Shown: positions 26,365-39,596 of the stretch, one piece after another
How the letters are laid out: each line of letters starts with the position of its first letter
Position numbering within the stretch: the stretch's first letter is position 1
Assembly: GCF_905221025.1 (NCBI RefSeq)
Contig: NZ_CAJNBL010000028.1
Span: forward strand, 33,603-97,602
Length of the DNA: 64,000 nucleotides
Source: Candidatus Nitrotoga fabula
GTDB lineage: Bacteria > Pseudomonadota > Gammaproteobacteria > Burkholderiales > Gallionellaceae
Reading direction: 5' to 3'
Made by a program: the position numbers and the translations under genes
Notes under the pieces: generated by a model
What the model was told of the DNA's origin: nothing
Database searches by the model: none
The model's input: the letters and a program-made list of their open reading frames with translations, nothing else

Positions 26365-26803
26365 GGTTGCTTAAGACCCCAATATTCCATCCTAAACAAA
26401 ATAATGTTGAATTATGACAGGTGGGATAGGTGTTGGGCTATGAATTAAGTGCAGTGCAATAGATGGATAGCGGTTTGACTTGGACATAAGCGAGTATTAC
26501 AAGTGTTTTCCTATTTTAATATTAGGCTATTCTGGATGTTACTATGGTGTCTGTAAGGATCAGGGATCTGCGGGAAATCGCTGGTCGTGTTGTCTTGTTT
26601 ACGTATTCCGGTTGGGCTGGGGCGTTTGGTGAAAATGCATGTCCTGACGGATACAGAATGCTGGCTTGCCAGTTTTTCCCGGCGAAACGACTGGTCTGGA
26701 TACCACACAATCATGGTTCCTGCGTATGGTCATGCCGGCTCAATAGTATTTTTTCACGTCTGGCAAGCCTGTAATGTTGGGTTTTGATGTGGATTCAGGA
26801 AAC
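26365..26803. other. Spacer between the YihY-family gene and pilD
   Basis: This 439-bp region, non-coding as far as I can tell, should hold the pilD operon promoter. Open frames of 60-76 codons on both strands overlap each other and show no recognisable motif. Confidence 0.3.
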
Positions 26804-27709
26804 TTATGGGACAGGGAAGCTGGATTTTCCGGAAGGTGTGGCTGGTGCCTGCATGGGCAGGCTTCTGCGTGACCCCAGCGTATAGGAATAGATACGCGTA
26901 AATTCAGCACCCAGTAAGAAAATCTGAGCGGAGTAATATATCCAAACCAGTACAACAACCAGTGAACCTGCTGCTCCGAAACCTGATGCGATGCTGCTTC
27001 TACCAATGTATAAGCCAATCAGGAATTTTCCGATTGTAAAGAAAATCGCGGTGACCACTGCGCCGATCCAGACATCCTGCCAGTTAATCTGTGTGCGTGG
27101 CATGAGCTTGTAAATCATTGCAAAAATAGCGGTCATAAGGGTGATGCTCAGTACTATATCGAGCAAATATGCAAGAATCCCAAATCCGCTGAATAAGTGC
27201 CCCCACCATTTCCCCAGTGCTGCGAGCGCTGTGCTTAATATCAGTGAAACAATCAGTATGAATCCAACCCCGAGGATTAATCCAAACGAAATGAGCCGGG
27301 TATGAATAAACTCGATTACCCCGGAATTACTGGTTCTTTTGGGTACGCGCCAAATCGTATCCAGGTCGGACTGTAATTCGGCAAGCACTGACGTCGCACC
27401 AATCAAGATAAAAATCAGACCGATTGAGGCTGCAAATATGCTTTCGGAAGGTTTATGAATCTTTGCGAGCAAGTCTTGTACTACCAAGGCTCCCGATTCC
27501 CCCATCAACTCTTCCAGGCGGGAGTGAATTTCTATCCGGACTACCTCGATATCAAAAATAAGCCCTGCTACTGAAACAATGATCAGTAGAATTGGGGCAA
27601 TTGAAAAGATGGTGTAATACGCTAGGGCTGCCCCCATACTGGAGGCATGGTCGTCGACCCATGCTGAGAAAGTTGCTTTGAGAAGGTTCACGATTTGTTT
27701 GATGTTCAT
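26804..27709 (-). CDS. YihY/BrkB family inner-membrane protein
   Basis: This 301-residue polytopic membrane protein belongs to the YihY/UPF0761 family. The N-terminus AWVDDHASSMGAALAYYTIF leads into the first membrane helix, SIAPILLIIVSVAGLIF. GVIEFIHTRLISFGLILGVG and AAGSLVVVLVWIYYSAQIFL, GAEFTR are further family motifs. It was once annotated as ribonuclease BN, which is incorrect for this family. Its transport or envelope role is unknown. Confidence 0.9.
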   Translation of the reverse strand: MNIKQIVNLLKATFSAWVDDHASSMGAALAYYTIFSIAPILLIIVSVAGLIFDIEVVRIEIHSRLEELMGESGALVVQDLLAKIHKPSESIFAASIGLIFILIGATSVLAELQSDLDTIWRVPKRTSNSGVIEFIHTRLISFGLILGVGFILIVSLILSTALAALGKWWGHLFSGFGILAYLLDIVLSITLMTAIFAMIYKLMPRTQINWQDVWIGAVVTAIFFTIGKFLIGLYIGRSSIASGFGAAGSLVVVLVWIYYSAQIFLLGAEFTRIYSYTLGSRRSLPMQAPATPSGKSSFPVP

Positions 27710-28001
27710 GCGATTTCTCCAAAGAACAATGCGGATTGATCCAGATTTCCATCATGTGAAAAAATTCGATTTAACTTTGGCATGTTCCTGAGATTACTTT
27801 GTTGTAGAGGCTCAAGTTTATTCTGCCAACTTTAAATATATTCCTTATAAAAATCATACCATTTTTACATGGCTGGCTCTGTTCGCTACCGTACCGATCA
27901 ATTGTGCAGCCAGGTGGAACGATTTGAAAGCCAGTCTGATGGAGCGGTTGGTTTCAATCCAGAGAACGCTGAACAGGATAATTTTCGGCTACAATTCTAT
28001 T

Positions 28002-28556
28002 ATGTATTGTTCCAGCTCAATTCAGCCCAAGCGCCACTCGGGTAACGTTTTTCTTATAGGCATGATGGGTGCGGGAAAAACAACCGTAGGCAGGTTGCTC
28101 GCCCAGCAGATGGGCAAGATTTTTGTTGATAGTGATGAGGTGATCCAGAAGAGAACAGGTGTTACGATCCCGCACATATTCGATGTTGAGGGTGAGGCTG
28201 GTTTTCGCCAGCGCGAAGCAAGCATCATTCAGGAACTGGTACTGGAGGATAATATTGTCCTCGCGACCGGAGGGGGGGCAATTTTGAATGAGCAAAGCCG
28301 GGTTGCGTTGCGTAGCAATGGCATGGTTGTTTATCTGAAAAGCACTGTGCATGATCTTTGGCAGAGGACTCGCCATGACCGGAACCGTCCGTTATTGCAG
28401 ACATCTGATCCCTATACCAAGCTCAGAAGCATGTATGAGCAGCGGGATCCAATTTATTCGCAAATGGCGGATTTGGTGATGTTTACCAGCAAGCAAAGTG
28501 CACAGAGCCTGGCTTTGCATTTACAGGAAGAGTTGAGCCGGATTTGGGAAAAATGA
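28002..28556 (+). CDS. aroK: Shikimate kinase
   Basis: It phosphorylates shikimate at the 3-hydroxyl in chorismate synthesis. The P-loop is FLIGMMGAGKTTVGRLLAQQ. DSDEVIQKRTGVTIPHIFD is the shikimate/Mg site, VLATGGGAILNEQSR the Walker-B-like GGG, and RTRHDRNRPLL the lid. The start at 28002 gives a 184-residue protein of typical length. An in-frame ATG at 27924 would add 26 residues unlike the family. aroB follows after about 190 bases, the standard aroKB pair. Confidence 0.94.
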   Translation: MYCSSSIQPKRHSGNVFLIGMMGAGKTTVGRLLAQQMGKIFVDSDEVIQKRTGVTIPHIFDVEGEAGFRQREASIIQELVLEDNIVLATGGGAILNEQSRVALRSNGMVVYLKSTVHDLWQRTRHDRNRPLLQTSDPYTKLRSMYEQRDPIYSQMADLVMFTSKQSAQSLALHLQEELSRIWEK

Positions 28557-28750
28557 ATTGTGATACGAAAATTAAGATTGCTTTGATTTAGGATGGTTGT
28601 TCAGGAGCGGTTCCTGTTTTGCCCGGTCTATTCTTAATTGCTCCCAGGTAAATCCGCATGCCGGGCATCCTCCATTCCTGCTTTCATTGTGAAAAATTTC
28701 CTATGCTCAATTGACCTTGCCGTTTTTAATGTTAGAAGTACATGGAGTGT

Positions 28751-29839
28751 ATGCAAAAATTAATAGTTGGTCTGGAAGAACGCAGCTATCCGATCTTCAT
28801 CGGTAGCAATTTACTGGGTTGTGCAGAGTTGCTATTGCCATACCTGACAGCCGGAAGGGCAGCCGTTGTGACCAATACCACTGTTGCGCCATTGTACCTG
28901 GAGTCCCTCCGTGCCAAGTTGCATGATCATGGTGTGGAGACGATACCTGTTATTCTGCCGGATGGTGAACAATACAAAAATTCAGAAACACTGGGAGCAA
29001 TATACAATGCTCTGCTTTCCAGCCGCTGTGAGCGCAATACCCCATTGATCGCACTGGGGGGAGGTGTAATCGGGGATATGACAGGATACGCTGCCGCTAC
29101 TTATCTGCGTGGAGTGCCCTTCATTCAGATTCCTACTACTTTGCTGGCGCAGGTCGACTCATCGGTTGGCGGTAAGACCGGGATCAATCATCCCTTGGGT
29201 AAAAACATGATTGGAGCGTTCTATCAACCCAAAGCAGTGCTTGCCGACATTGCTACGCTGGATACTCTGGCAGACAAGGAGTTGCGTGCAGGCATTGCTG
29301 AAGTGATCAAATATGGTTTGATTCGCGATCTGCCGTTTTTCGAATGGCTGGAACAGAATGTGGAAAAACTTCTGGCAAAGGATGGGGATGCTTTGCAATA
29401 TGCGGTCTTACGCAGTTGCCAGAACAAGAGTGAGGTAGTCGCTGCCGATGAGCGTGAAAATGGAGAGCGCGCACTGTTGAATCTCGGTCATACGTTCGGT
29501 CATGCAATTGAAACCGGTATGGGGTATGGAACATGGTTGCACGGTGAGGCGGTTGCGGCCGGCACCATTATGGCCGCTGATCTGTCGTGTCGTCTGGGTT
29601 GGTTGCGTAAGGAGGATGTAGAGCGAATTATCTGTTTGTTTAAACGGGTTAACCTGCCAGTTTCTGCTCCCGCCATGGGCGTGGAGAAATTTATGCAATT
29701 GATGGGGCTGGACAAGAAAATGGTTAATGGAAAGATACGTTTTGTATTGCTTAAGAGGATCGGTTGTGCGGTAGTCAGCGGAGATGTTGATCCGGAATTA
29801 TTGCGGCAAACGTTGGTATTGAATAGTGCGCGTGGTTGA
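28751..29839 (+). CDS. aroB: 3-dehydroquinate synthase
   Basis: This NAD- and metal-dependent enzyme converts DAHP to 3-dehydroquinate. Motifs are [35 protein letters not shown], then [20 protein letters not shown] and [12 protein letters not shown] with metal-binding His residues. The start at 28751 ([15 protein letters not shown]) fits the family; ATG 28742 is also in frame. Its 3' end overlaps the dgt start by 14 bases, indicating an aroK-aroB-dgt-mutY operon. Confidence 0.95.
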   Translation: MQKLIVGLEERSYPIFIGSNLLGCAELLLPYLTAGRAAVVTNTTVAPLYLESLRAKLHDHGVETIPVILPDGEQYKNSETLGAIYNALLSSRCERNTPLIALGGGVIGDMTGYAAATYLRGVPFIQIPTTLLAQVDSSVGGKTGINHPLGKNMIGAFYQPKAVLADIATLDTLADKELRAGIAEVIKYGLIRDLPFFEWLEQNVEKLLAKDGDALQYAVLRSCQNKSEVVAADERENGERALLNLGHTFGHAIETGMGYGTWLHGEAVAAGTIMAADLSCRLGWLRKEDVERIICLFKRVNLPVSAPAMGVEKFMQLMGLDKKMVNGKIRFVLLKRIGCAVVSGDVDPELLRQTLVLNSARG

Positions 29840-30950
29840 ATTTGCTTCTTACGCGGTAACATCGGGCAATACGCGCGGCAGAGCGCAGCGTGAAGAAGCC
29901 CCCTTCGGGCGAAGTGAATTCCAGCGTGATCGAGACCGCATTATTCATTCCACTGCTTTCCGGCGTCTAGAATATAAAACACAGGTGTTTGTCAACCATG
30001 AAGGGGATTTGTTTCGTACGCGGTTAACGCATAGTATGGAGGTGGCGCAGATCGCTCGTTCCATTTCCAGATATTTGAATTTAAATGAGGATCTTGCAGA
30101 AGCCATATCTTTAGCTCATGATCTGGGCCATACCCCGTTTGGCCACGCTGGTCAGGATGCGCTTAATTCTTGTATGAAGGATTATGGTGGCTTTGAGCAT
30201 AATCTGCAATCCTTACGCGTAGTGGATGTGCTTGAAGATCACTATGCTGCGTTCGCGGGGCTCAATCTCTGTTTTGAAACACGCGAAGGGATCCTTAAAC
30301 ATTGCTCGCAGAGAAATGCTGTGAACCTGGGTGAAGTGGGTGAACGTTTTCTAAAGAGGCAGAGCCCTTCGCTCGAGGCGCAGATTGTCAATCTTTCTGA
30401 TGAAATTGCATACAACAATCATGACGTGGACGACGGGTTGCGCTCCGGGCTGATTACCCTGGAACAAATTTCCTCGGTACGTCTGTTTGCCACCCACCTT
30501 GAAACGGTTCGAAAGACCTTTTCGGGATTAACTGAACGTCGCCTGATTCATGAGACCATTCGCCGCATGATCAATGCACTTGCAACAGATTTGATTCATG
30601 AAACAGAAAAAAATATCCGGATGCATGCAGTGCATGATATTGAAGATGTCAGGGTTGCCCCACGGTTGGCAGCGTTCAGCAGGGAGATTCACGAACAGCA
30701 ACGCGAACTTAAAACATTTCTGCATGCAAATTTATATCGTCATTACCGTGTTATGCGCATGAGTTCCAAGGCACGGCGAATCATCATGGATCTTTTTGCA
30801 GCCTTCATGGAAGACAATCGCCTTTTACCCCCGCAGTTCCAAAGGCAGGCTTCATCCGAACGTGCCCGTACCGTGTCTGACTATATAGCGGGCATGACTG
30901 ACCGGTATGCTGTCAAGGAGCACCGTAGACTGTTTTCCATTGATGAATAG
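29826..30950 (+). CDS. dgt: dGTPase-like HD-domain triphosphohydrolase
   Basis: This dNTP triphosphohydrolase-like protein of the dGTPase type has 374 residues. The HD motif is [20 protein letters not shown] ... [19 protein letters not shown], with His-Asp metal ligands. [20 protein letters not shown] supplies the later Asp. [20 protein letters not shown] is the family's N-terminal signature. The start is a GTG at 29826 inside aroB. Later starts are possible but the N-terminal residues would be lost. Confidence 0.92.
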   Translation: MRVVEFASYAVTSGNTRGRAQREEAPFGRSEFQRDRDRIIHSTAFRRLEYKTQVFVNHEGDLFRTRLTHSMEVAQIARSISRYLNLNEDLAEAISLAHDLGHTPFGHAGQDALNSCMKDYGGFEHNLQSLRVVDVLEDHYAAFAGLNLCFETREGILKHCSQRNAVNLGEVGERFLKRQSPSLEAQIVNLSDEIAYNNHDVDDGLRSGLITLEQISSVRLFATHLETVRKTFSGLTERRLIHETIRRMINALATDLIHETEKNIRMHAVHDIEDVRVAPRLAAFSREIHEQQRELKTFLHANLYRHYRVMRMSSKARRIIMDLFAAFMEDNRLLPPQFQRQASSERARTVSDYIAGMTDRYAVKEHRRLFSIDE

Positions 30951-31046
30951 CACAGACGCATTCAGCGCCATCTTGCCAAGCATGGCCCTATTTTGCCAGC
31001 AACCGGGCAAGGTGTTCTTCATCTTGCCTGTCTTTTTCCCTATCCG

Positions 31047-32162
31047 ATGTTAGGGAGTTCCAGCGTTTTGGTCAATAATCAGGAAAGCCTCCATTCAGAG
31101 TGGTTTGCAGGTCGTATTATAGATTGGCAGCAACAGTATGGCCGATGCGGGCTACCCTGGCAGGGTGCAGACGCTTATCGCATCTGGCTTTCCGAGATCA
31201 TGTTGCAGCAAACCCGGGTTGCCACGGTGATTCCCTATTATTTGCGTTTTGTGGATCGTTTCCCCGCTATCCCCGTTCTTGCTGCAGAAAGTGAGGAGAT
31301 GGTTTTGGCATATTGGAGTGGCTTGGGATATTACTCCAGGGCGCGCAACCTGCATAGCGCATCCCGAATCATCATGCAACAGCATAATGGAGAATTCCCC
31401 CATCAGTTCAAAGACATTCTTGCCCTGCCGGGCATAGGCCGATCAACTGCCGCCGCTATCAGCGCGTTTGCATTCCATGAACGCTGTGCGATCCTTGATG
31501 GGAATGTCAAGCGATTACTGGCCCGTTACTATGCTATTGATGGTTATCCGGGCGAACAAAAAATCGAGGCCATGCTTTGGGAGAAAGCTGAGGCGTTGCT
31601 GCCTGAGAAGAATGTTGCAATTTATACTCAGGGAATGATGGATCTGGGTGCTACGATTTGTACACGAAGCAAACCAGAGTGCTGTAGATGTCCGGTTCAG
31701 GCAGGGTGCGTAGCACACCGAAATGGATGTGTCGCACTATTGCCTACTCCGCGTTTACGCAAGAAATTGCCGGAAAGAAAAACCACATTTCTACTGTTGC
31801 GTAACGGCTCAGATATTTTGCTGGAAAAACATACTGGAAGGGTTATCTGGGGAGGGTTGTGGTGCCCGCCGCAATTGGATATCCAGATTCCAGGCGATAT
31901 TGAAAGTGTGAGGGTTTATTGTCGCCAGTTTTTCAATGTGGAAGTGATAAATGTGCTGGCGTTGCCAAAATTTTTGCATACTTTTACTCATTTTAAATTG
32001 CATATTTTTCCTTTGCTGATCGATGTGGCGGTTGAGGACACTCTTAAAGCTCAGGAAACTGGCATGGCCTGGATGGGTTTGGATGACGCACAGTGCGCCG
32101 CAATTCCTTCTCCGGTGCGCAAATTGTTGCAAGAAATCCAAAAAAATTGCTGGGAGAGTTGA
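31047..32162 (+). CDS. mutY: A/G-specific adenine DNA glycosylase MutY
   Basis: It removes adenine mispaired with 8-oxoguanine. The helix-hairpin-helix is ILALPGIGRSTAAAISAFAF, with the catalytic Asp in CAILDGNVKRLLARYY. EIMLQQTRVATVIPYYLRF is the N-terminal active-site region. The 4Fe-4S site is CTRSKPECCRCPVQAGC. The C-terminal Nudix-like domain (from about residue 235) recognises 8-oxoG. The ATG at 31047 gives 371 residues; an in-frame TTG at 30993 would extend it. Confidence 0.93.
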   Translation: MLGSSSVLVNNQESLHSEWFAGRIIDWQQQYGRCGLPWQGADAYRIWLSEIMLQQTRVATVIPYYLRFVDRFPAIPVLAAESEEMVLAYWSGLGYYSRARNLHSASRIIMQQHNGEFPHQFKDILALPGIGRSTAAAISAFAFHERCAILDGNVKRLLARYYAIDGYPGEQKIEAMLWEKAEALLPEKNVAIYTQGMMDLGATICTRSKPECCRCPVQAGCVAHRNGCVALLPTPRLRKKLPERKTTFLLLRNGSDILLEKHTGRVIWGGLWCPPQLDIQIPGDIESVRVYCRQFFNVEVINVLALPKFLHTFTHFKLHIFPLLIDVAVEDTLKAQETGMAWMGLDDAQCAAIPSPVRKLLQEIQKNCWES

Positions 32163-32184
32163 CCCTTTTAAAGGAAATCCTTGT

Positions 32185-32295
32185 GTGCATTGCAAGTCAT
32201 GCAGGTTGATGGAACCTGAAGAATGCTTCTTTAAAATCCAGGCAATGATTCAGTCGCCCGTTTGGGATTATTATGGTGCATATACAGCGGCTTAA
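32185..32295 (+). CDS. Candidate 36-residue Cys-containing small protein
   Basis: A GTG at 32185 lies nine bases after AAAGGA (32170-32175). It opens a frame reading HCKSCRLMEPEECFFKIQ and ending in WDYYGAYTAA. It begins 22 bases after mutY and could be co-transcribed. The ribosome-binding site and three Cys residues are the only support. No family is recognised, and it may be chance. Confidence 0.25.
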   Translation: MHCKSCRLMEPEECFFKIQAMIQSPVWDYYGAYTAA

Positions 32296-32551
32296 TATTT
32301 TGGGTATCCGGCTTGTAAACCGGGCCACTGTGATTGAAGAAATTCGTCTGGCTATTGCATAAAGTGATCTGCACAGGATATATTTATTCGAAGGTTGCCA
32401 GTTTGGATCGCTAATACCATAGTTTAGTGTTCATTGACAGTAACCAAGGCCTGAGGATGATTTGAGAACAAGGCGTGGAATATGGTGCAAAACCGATTAT
32501 TAAAAGTCGAAGCATTGCCCTGCCTGGTAAGTTGAGCTTGAGGAGAATGGA
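32296..32551. other. Spacer before the 32552 gene
   Basis: This non-coding region of about 256 bases after the mutY region contains the AGGAGA ribosome-binding site of the next gene at its end. I see nothing else. Confidence 0.3.
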
Positions 32552-32920
32552 ATGGGAATAATTGCTTTCGTTAGGTCGTTGGTCAACCCGCCTAGCCCCC
32601 AAGCGCTGGCAATCAAGGAACTTGAATCAGCCCGGCGGGCGTTACTAGAGGCCCAGTCGGAAGAAGAATATGCGGCAGCAATGGTTAGTTATAACCAGAA
32701 GCGGGTTGAGCGCTTGAGCCAATATATCGCTGAGTTTCAGATGAATGAAAAACCAGTGGATGTGAGTGCCAATACAGGGTGGGCAGAGCAGATGCCAGCG
32801 ATGCAGACTGCAGCGTTAGAGCAGCATCCAGTCCCGACATCCAAGGTGAGTTCCAAAAAAGTTCAAGATTCGTCCGGCATCCCGTATATTAAGCATGTCA
32901 ATGCCCAGCACGAAAGGTAG
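32552..32920 (+). CDS. Small protein of unknown function with a charged helical core
   Basis: This 122-residue protein is not assigned to a named family. Residues 15-60 (ALAIKELESARRALLEAQSE, then EEYAAAMVSYNQKRVERLSQ) look like a continuous amphipathic helix or coiled coil. The C-terminal half is Ser/Gln/Pro-rich and likely disordered. A good AGGAGA site precedes the ATG. It stands alone between mutY and the convergent uvrD. The helix-plus-tail layout recalls small accessory proteins of unknown role in proteobacteria. Confidence 0.7.
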   Translation: MGIIAFVRSLVNPPSPQALAIKELESARRALLEAQSEEEYAAAMVSYNQKRVERLSQYIAEFQMNEKPVDVSANTGWAEQMPAMQTAALEQHPVPTSKVSSKKVQDSSGIPYIKHVNAQHER

Positions 32921-32971
32921 CAGGGTTAAACGGGTGAGATAGAGCAACCGTGGAAAATTAAGAACGTTGCA

Positions 32972-35131
32972 TCAGGAAGCAGAGGTGAGATTTGCATACT
33001 CCAAGGCCAGCCACTTCGTGCCGGTTGTCCGAAAATTCACTTGTATGCGGCTATCTGACCCACGTCCTTCCATTCCGACAACGATTCCTTCGCCAAATTT
33101 AGCATGAGACACAGCTTGGCCAAGCTGCCATGGTGAATCCTGTGCGCCAATAGTCCGCTCTTTGCGTTTTACTGCCAGGTTTTCCGGAGGAATGGGGGTA
33201 AAACCATGGCTAAAGTTACTCCGCATCGGCATGCGAGGTGTAATCCAGTGCAACAGTTCGTCTGGAAGTTCGTGTAAGAAACTGGATCTTAGTCCGTAAT
33301 TAACCTGCCCATGTAACATGCGGCTTTGTGCAAATGTCAGATATAGTTTGCGTTGTGCACGTGTGATGGCCACATACATCAGGCGACGTTCTTCATCCAC
33401 GCCAGCATGGGTCATGCGGCTGTTATGGTGCGGGAATAAGCCTTCTTCCAGCCCGCTGACAAATACGGAGTGAAATTCTAGCCCCTTTGATGCGTGTACG
33501 GTCATCAGTTGTAATGCATCAGTGCTTTCATCTGCCTGGCTTTGGCCTGATTCAAGTGCAGCATGGGTGAGAAATGAAGTCAGGCTGTCATCTTCGCTTT
33601 CATGTACAAAAAGGGTTGCGGCATTGACCAGTTCATTGAGATTTTCCATGCGTTCCTGTGCTTCGCGCAGTTGGGTACCGGTCTGGTTTTGAAAATGTGC
33701 AATCAGTCCGCTATGCAGCAGGACATGTTCGATGATTTCAGGCAGCGCTAATTCACGGGTAGAATCGCGCATCATTTCGACCAAAGATACAAATGACGAT
33801 ACCTTGCCGCCGGATTGCGTTGCTACCTGCCATAAGCTGATGTTCTGCGCGCGCGCCTTTTCCTGTAATTGTTCAATTGTGCGCGCGCCAATACCACGGG
33901 CAGGAAAATTGATAATGCGCAGGAGGGCATGATCGTCGGCTGGATTTTGTATCAGGCGTAAATAAGCCAACGCATGCTTTATTTCCTGCCTTTCGAAAAA
34001 TCTGAGTCCGCCATATACCCGATAGGCCAGCCCGGCTGACACCAGCGCGTGCTCGATGACGCGTGACTGGGTGTTGGACCGGTAAAGTACGGCTATTTCT
34101 GAAAGCCATATGCCTTCGCTGTGTAACTGTGTCGCAGTGTCCACGATAAACCTGGCTTCTTCTGCATCGGTGGTAGCCTCGAACACGCGTATTGGTTCAC
34201 CTTTGTTTTCCGATGTCCACAAATTTTTGCCCAGGCGGCTGGCGTTATTCTGGATGAGAGCGTTAGCAGCATCCAGAATGTTGCCGTGGGAACGATAATT
34301 CTGTTCCAGCTTGATTACGTCTTGTACATGAAAATCACGGGTCAGTTCCTGCATATTGCCGACATGAGCGCCACGAAACGCATAGATGGACTGGTCGTCA
34401 TCACCAACGGCAAATAAGGCATTATGCTGGCCAGAGAGCAGCTTAAGCCATTGATACTGCAACCGGTTGGTGTCCTGAAATTCATCAACCAGGATGTGAC
34501 GGAAACGTGCCTGATAGTGATCCCGCAGTTGTTGATTACGCGCCAGCAATTCATGGCTCCGTAATAGTAATTCGGAAAAATCGACAACCCCTTCGCGCTG
34601 GCACTGTTCATCGTAGGCAGCGAAAATTTCCATCTTGCGCCGACTGTAAGGATCAAAAGCCTCTATTTCATGTGCGCGGAGTCCTTTTTCCTTGTTGCTG
34701 TTAATAAAGACCTGGATTTCGCGCGGCGGATACTTTTCGTCATCGATATTTAAGGTTTTCATTAACCGCTTGATCGTGGCAAGCTGATCAACTCCGTCCA
34801 GGATCTGGAAAGTCTGGGGTAGCATGGCTTCCCGGTGATGGGTGCGTAAAATCCGGTTGCATAACCCATGGAAAGTCCCGATCCATAGTCCGCGTACTGG
34901 GATGGGGAGCATTACCGACAGGCGCAAAAGCATCTCCTTGGCAGCTTTGTTGGTGAAGGTAACGGCCAGAATATTTTGCGGACTGGTTTGTCCGGTGCGG
35001 ATCAGCCAGGCGATGCGGGTGGTAAGCACCCGTGTTTTCCCACTGCCTGCGCCAGCCAGGATCAGTGCTGACCGCTCAGGCAGGGTGACGGCAGCTCGCT
35101 GTTCTGGGTTCAGGCTGGAAAGGAAATCCAT
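32972..35131 (-). CDS. uvrD: DNA helicase II (UvrD/Rep family)
   Basis: This 3'-5' superfamily 1 helicase acts in nucleotide excision and mismatch repair. N-terminal: LNPEQRAAVTLPERSALILA, then GAGSGKTRVLTTRIAWLI (Walker A). VDEFQDTNRLQYQWLKLL is motif II, VGDDDQSIYAFRGAHVGN motif III, LEQNYRSHGNILDAAN motif IV, LMTVHASKGLEFHSVFVSGL motif V and EERRLMYVAITRAQRKLYLT motif VI. At 719 residues it is full length. The C-terminal GQAVSHAKFGEGIVVGMEGRG is the UvrD/PcrA tail motif, which favours UvrD over Rep. Confidence 0.95.
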   Translation of the reverse strand: MDFLSSLNPEQRAAVTLPERSALILAGAGSGKTRVLTTRIAWLIRTGQTSPQNILAVTFTNKAAKEMLLRLSVMLPIPVRGLWIGTFHGLCNRILRTHHREAMLPQTFQILDGVDQLATIKRLMKTLNIDDEKYPPREIQVFINSNKEKGLRAHEIEAFDPYSRRKMEIFAAYDEQCQREGVVDFSELLLRSHELLARNQQLRDHYQARFRHILVDEFQDTNRLQYQWLKLLSGQHNALFAVGDDDQSIYAFRGAHVGNMQELTRDFHVQDVIKLEQNYRSHGNILDAANALIQNNASRLGKNLWTSENKGEPIRVFEATTDAEEARFIVDTATQLHSEGIWLSEIAVLYRSNTQSRVIEHALVSAGLAYRVYGGLRFFERQEIKHALAYLRLIQNPADDHALLRIINFPARGIGARTIEQLQEKARAQNISLWQVATQSGGKVSSFVSLVEMMRDSTRELALPEIIEHVLLHSGLIAHFQNQTGTQLREAQERMENLNELVNAATLFVHESEDDSLTSFLTHAALESGQSQADESTDALQLMTVHASKGLEFHSVFVSGLEEGLFPHHNSRMTHAGVDEERRLMYVAITRAQRKLYLTFAQSRMLHGQVNYGLRSSFLHELPDELLHWITPRMPMRSNFSHGFTPIPPENLAVKRKERTIGAQDSPWQLGQAVSHAKFGEGIVVGMEGRGSDSRIQVNFRTTGTKWLALEYANLTSAS

Positions 35132-35144
35132 TTAGGGTGTCCGT

Positions 35145-35182
35145 AAATAAAAAGGGGAACCAGATACTTTGCCTGATTCCCC
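35145..35182 (-). terminator. Intrinsic terminator of prk
   Basis: Read on the minus strand, GGGGAATCAG pairs with CTGGTTCCCC (ten positions, one G-U) and is followed by five T (TTTTTATTT). It lies about 22 bases after the prk stop and just before the uvrD start. Confidence 0.9.
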
Positions 35183-35204
35183 GTCAGTGCTTAATTACAA
35201 GAGG

Positions 35205-36092
35205 TTATTTATTTCGGTTCTGTAACATTTCATGCATGATGGGGGCGAGAATCACTTCCATGGCAAAACTCATTTTTCCGCCAGGCACCACAATCGTATT
35301 GGAGCGTGACATGAATGAGTCCTGGATCATATTAAGAAGGTATGGGAAATCCACTTTCTGGGTATCGCGGAAACGAATAACTACAAAACTTTCGTCCGGC
35401 GTCGGGATGTCACGCGCAATGAAGGGATTGGATGTGTCTACAGTGGAAACGCGCTGAAAATTAATATCCGTACGCGAAAATTGCGGGGTAATGAAATTAA
35501 TATAGTCAGGCATGCGCCGCAGGATGGTATCAACCGTTGCTTCGGCGGGGTAGCCACGCTCAGCCTGATCCCGGTGAATTTTTTGTATCCATTCCAGGTT
35601 CACGATTGGCACCACTCCAATGCTCAAATCAACATGTCTGGATGCGTCCACGGTATCGGTTTTTACCATGCCATGCAATCCCTCATAAAACAGCAGGTCA
35701 GAGCCGGGAGCGATTTCTGCCCAGGGGGTAAACTGGCCTGGTTTCAGGCTGGTGTTGAAACGGGCATTTAATTCCTGTGCTTCCGCATCGCTATGTATGT
35801 AATAACGACGTTCACATATGCCGGTTTCGCCATAGGATTTGAAGGTAGATTCGATCTTGTCGAAATGGTTGGCTTCCGGCCCGAAGTGGCTGAATGAATG
35901 ATTCCCCGCCTTTGCAGCTTCTGCCATTGCAGCCCTGAATTCCATGCGGTCCAGGCTATGCAGGCTATCACCTTCAATTACGGCGGCATTAATATTTTCA
36001 CGGCGGAAAATGTTTTCAAAAGCGCGCTTGGCAGTAGTAGTGCCGGCGCCCGATGAACCGGTCACAGCAATCACGGGGTGCTTGCGGGACAT
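35205..36092 (-). CDS. prk: Phosphoribulokinase
   Basis: It phosphorylates ribulose 5-phosphate to ribulose 1,5-bisphosphate, the Calvin-cycle step that feeds RuBisCO. The N-terminal P-loop is VTGSSGAGTTTAKRAFENIF, followed by AAVIEGDSLHSLDRMEFRAA, then GNHSFSHFGPEANHFD. FYEGLHGMV carries a conserved acidic site. At 295 residues it matches the octameric proteobacterial type. AGGAGA lies seven bases before the ATG. It stands alone, with no cbb genes adjacent; fbp is at 12492. Confidence 0.95.
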   Translation of the reverse strand: MSRKHPVIAVTGSSGAGTTTAKRAFENIFRRENINAAVIEGDSLHSLDRMEFRAAMAEAAKAGNHSFSHFGPEANHFDKIESTFKSYGETGICERRYYIHSDAEAQELNARFNTSLKPGQFTPWAEIAPGSDLLFYEGLHGMVKTDTVDASRHVDLSIGVVPIVNLEWIQKIHRDQAERGYPAEATVDTILRRMPDYINFITPQFSRTDINFQRVSTVDTSNPFIARDIPTPDESFVVIRFRDTQKVDFPYLLNMIQDSFMSRSNTIVVPGGKMSFAMEVILAPIMHEMLQNRNK

Positions 36093-36255
36093 AGTAAAAC
36101 TCTCCTGAAGAATGATAAAAAAATATTTGAGTAGCCTTGATCTAATTCAGGCTGCATTTTAGCAGAACCTGTATTCCAGGGCATCTTAAACGGTCCCGTC
36201 GTGTCCTTTCGGGTAGCCAGCTAATACAAGTCTGGACAGGATAATGCCGCTATAA

Positions 36256-39051
<2,796 letters not shown>

Positions 39052-39061
39052 TGGATGGGAC

Positions 39062-39580
39062 ATGCAAGCGAGAAAGCATCTTTTATTCGTGTTGTTGCTG
39101 GTTCTTACGGTTCTTCTGGGAGCGTGTGGCTTCCATTTACGCGGGCATCAGGGAGGAGGCACGTTACCTTTCCAGTCATTATTTGTTCAGGCGCCGGATT
39201 CCAATGCACCTTTTATCGTGGATTTAAAACGTGCCATACCTTTGTACGGTGTAAAGCTTGTTGAAACTCCGGAAAGCGCGCAACTGATTCTGCATATTGT
39301 GTCTGAAAACACGAGCAGACAGATTCTTTCGATGAGCACTGCGGGTCGGGTAAACGAATTCCAGTTAAATTATCGCGTTTCGCTGCGCGCGTATGACAAT
39401 AAGCTGCTGGAATGGATACCCGCAGATGAAATCGTATTGCAGCGCTATTTGTCCTATGATCCAACGCAGATTCTTGCCAAGGAAATGGAAGAAACCCTGC
39501 TCTATCAGGACATGCGAAAGGATGCAGTACAGCAGGTGTTGCGCCGGTTAAGTCTTGCAAAGCCCCCGACAACTGAGTGA
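39062..39580 (+). CDS. lptE: LPS-assembly lipoprotein LptE
   Basis: LptE plugs the LptD barrel and helps deliver lipopolysaccharide to the outer leaflet. The signal ends in LTVLLGACGFHLRG with the lipidated Cys at residue 22. The LptE core shows FHLRGHQGGGTLPFQSLFVQ and RVNEFQLNYRVSLRAYD. At 172 residues it is typical. It lies in the conserved leuS-lptE-holA order. Confidence 0.93.
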   Translation: MQARKHLLFVLLLVLTVLLGACGFHLRGHQGGGTLPFQSLFVQAPDSNAPFIVDLKRAIPLYGVKLVETPESAQLILHIVSENTSRQILSMSTAGRVNEFQLNYRVSLRAYDNKLLEWIPADEIVLQRYLSYDPTQILAKEMEETLLYQDMRKDAVQQVLRRLSLAKPPTTE

Positions 39581-39596
39581 GTCTTGTTGGTTTAAA

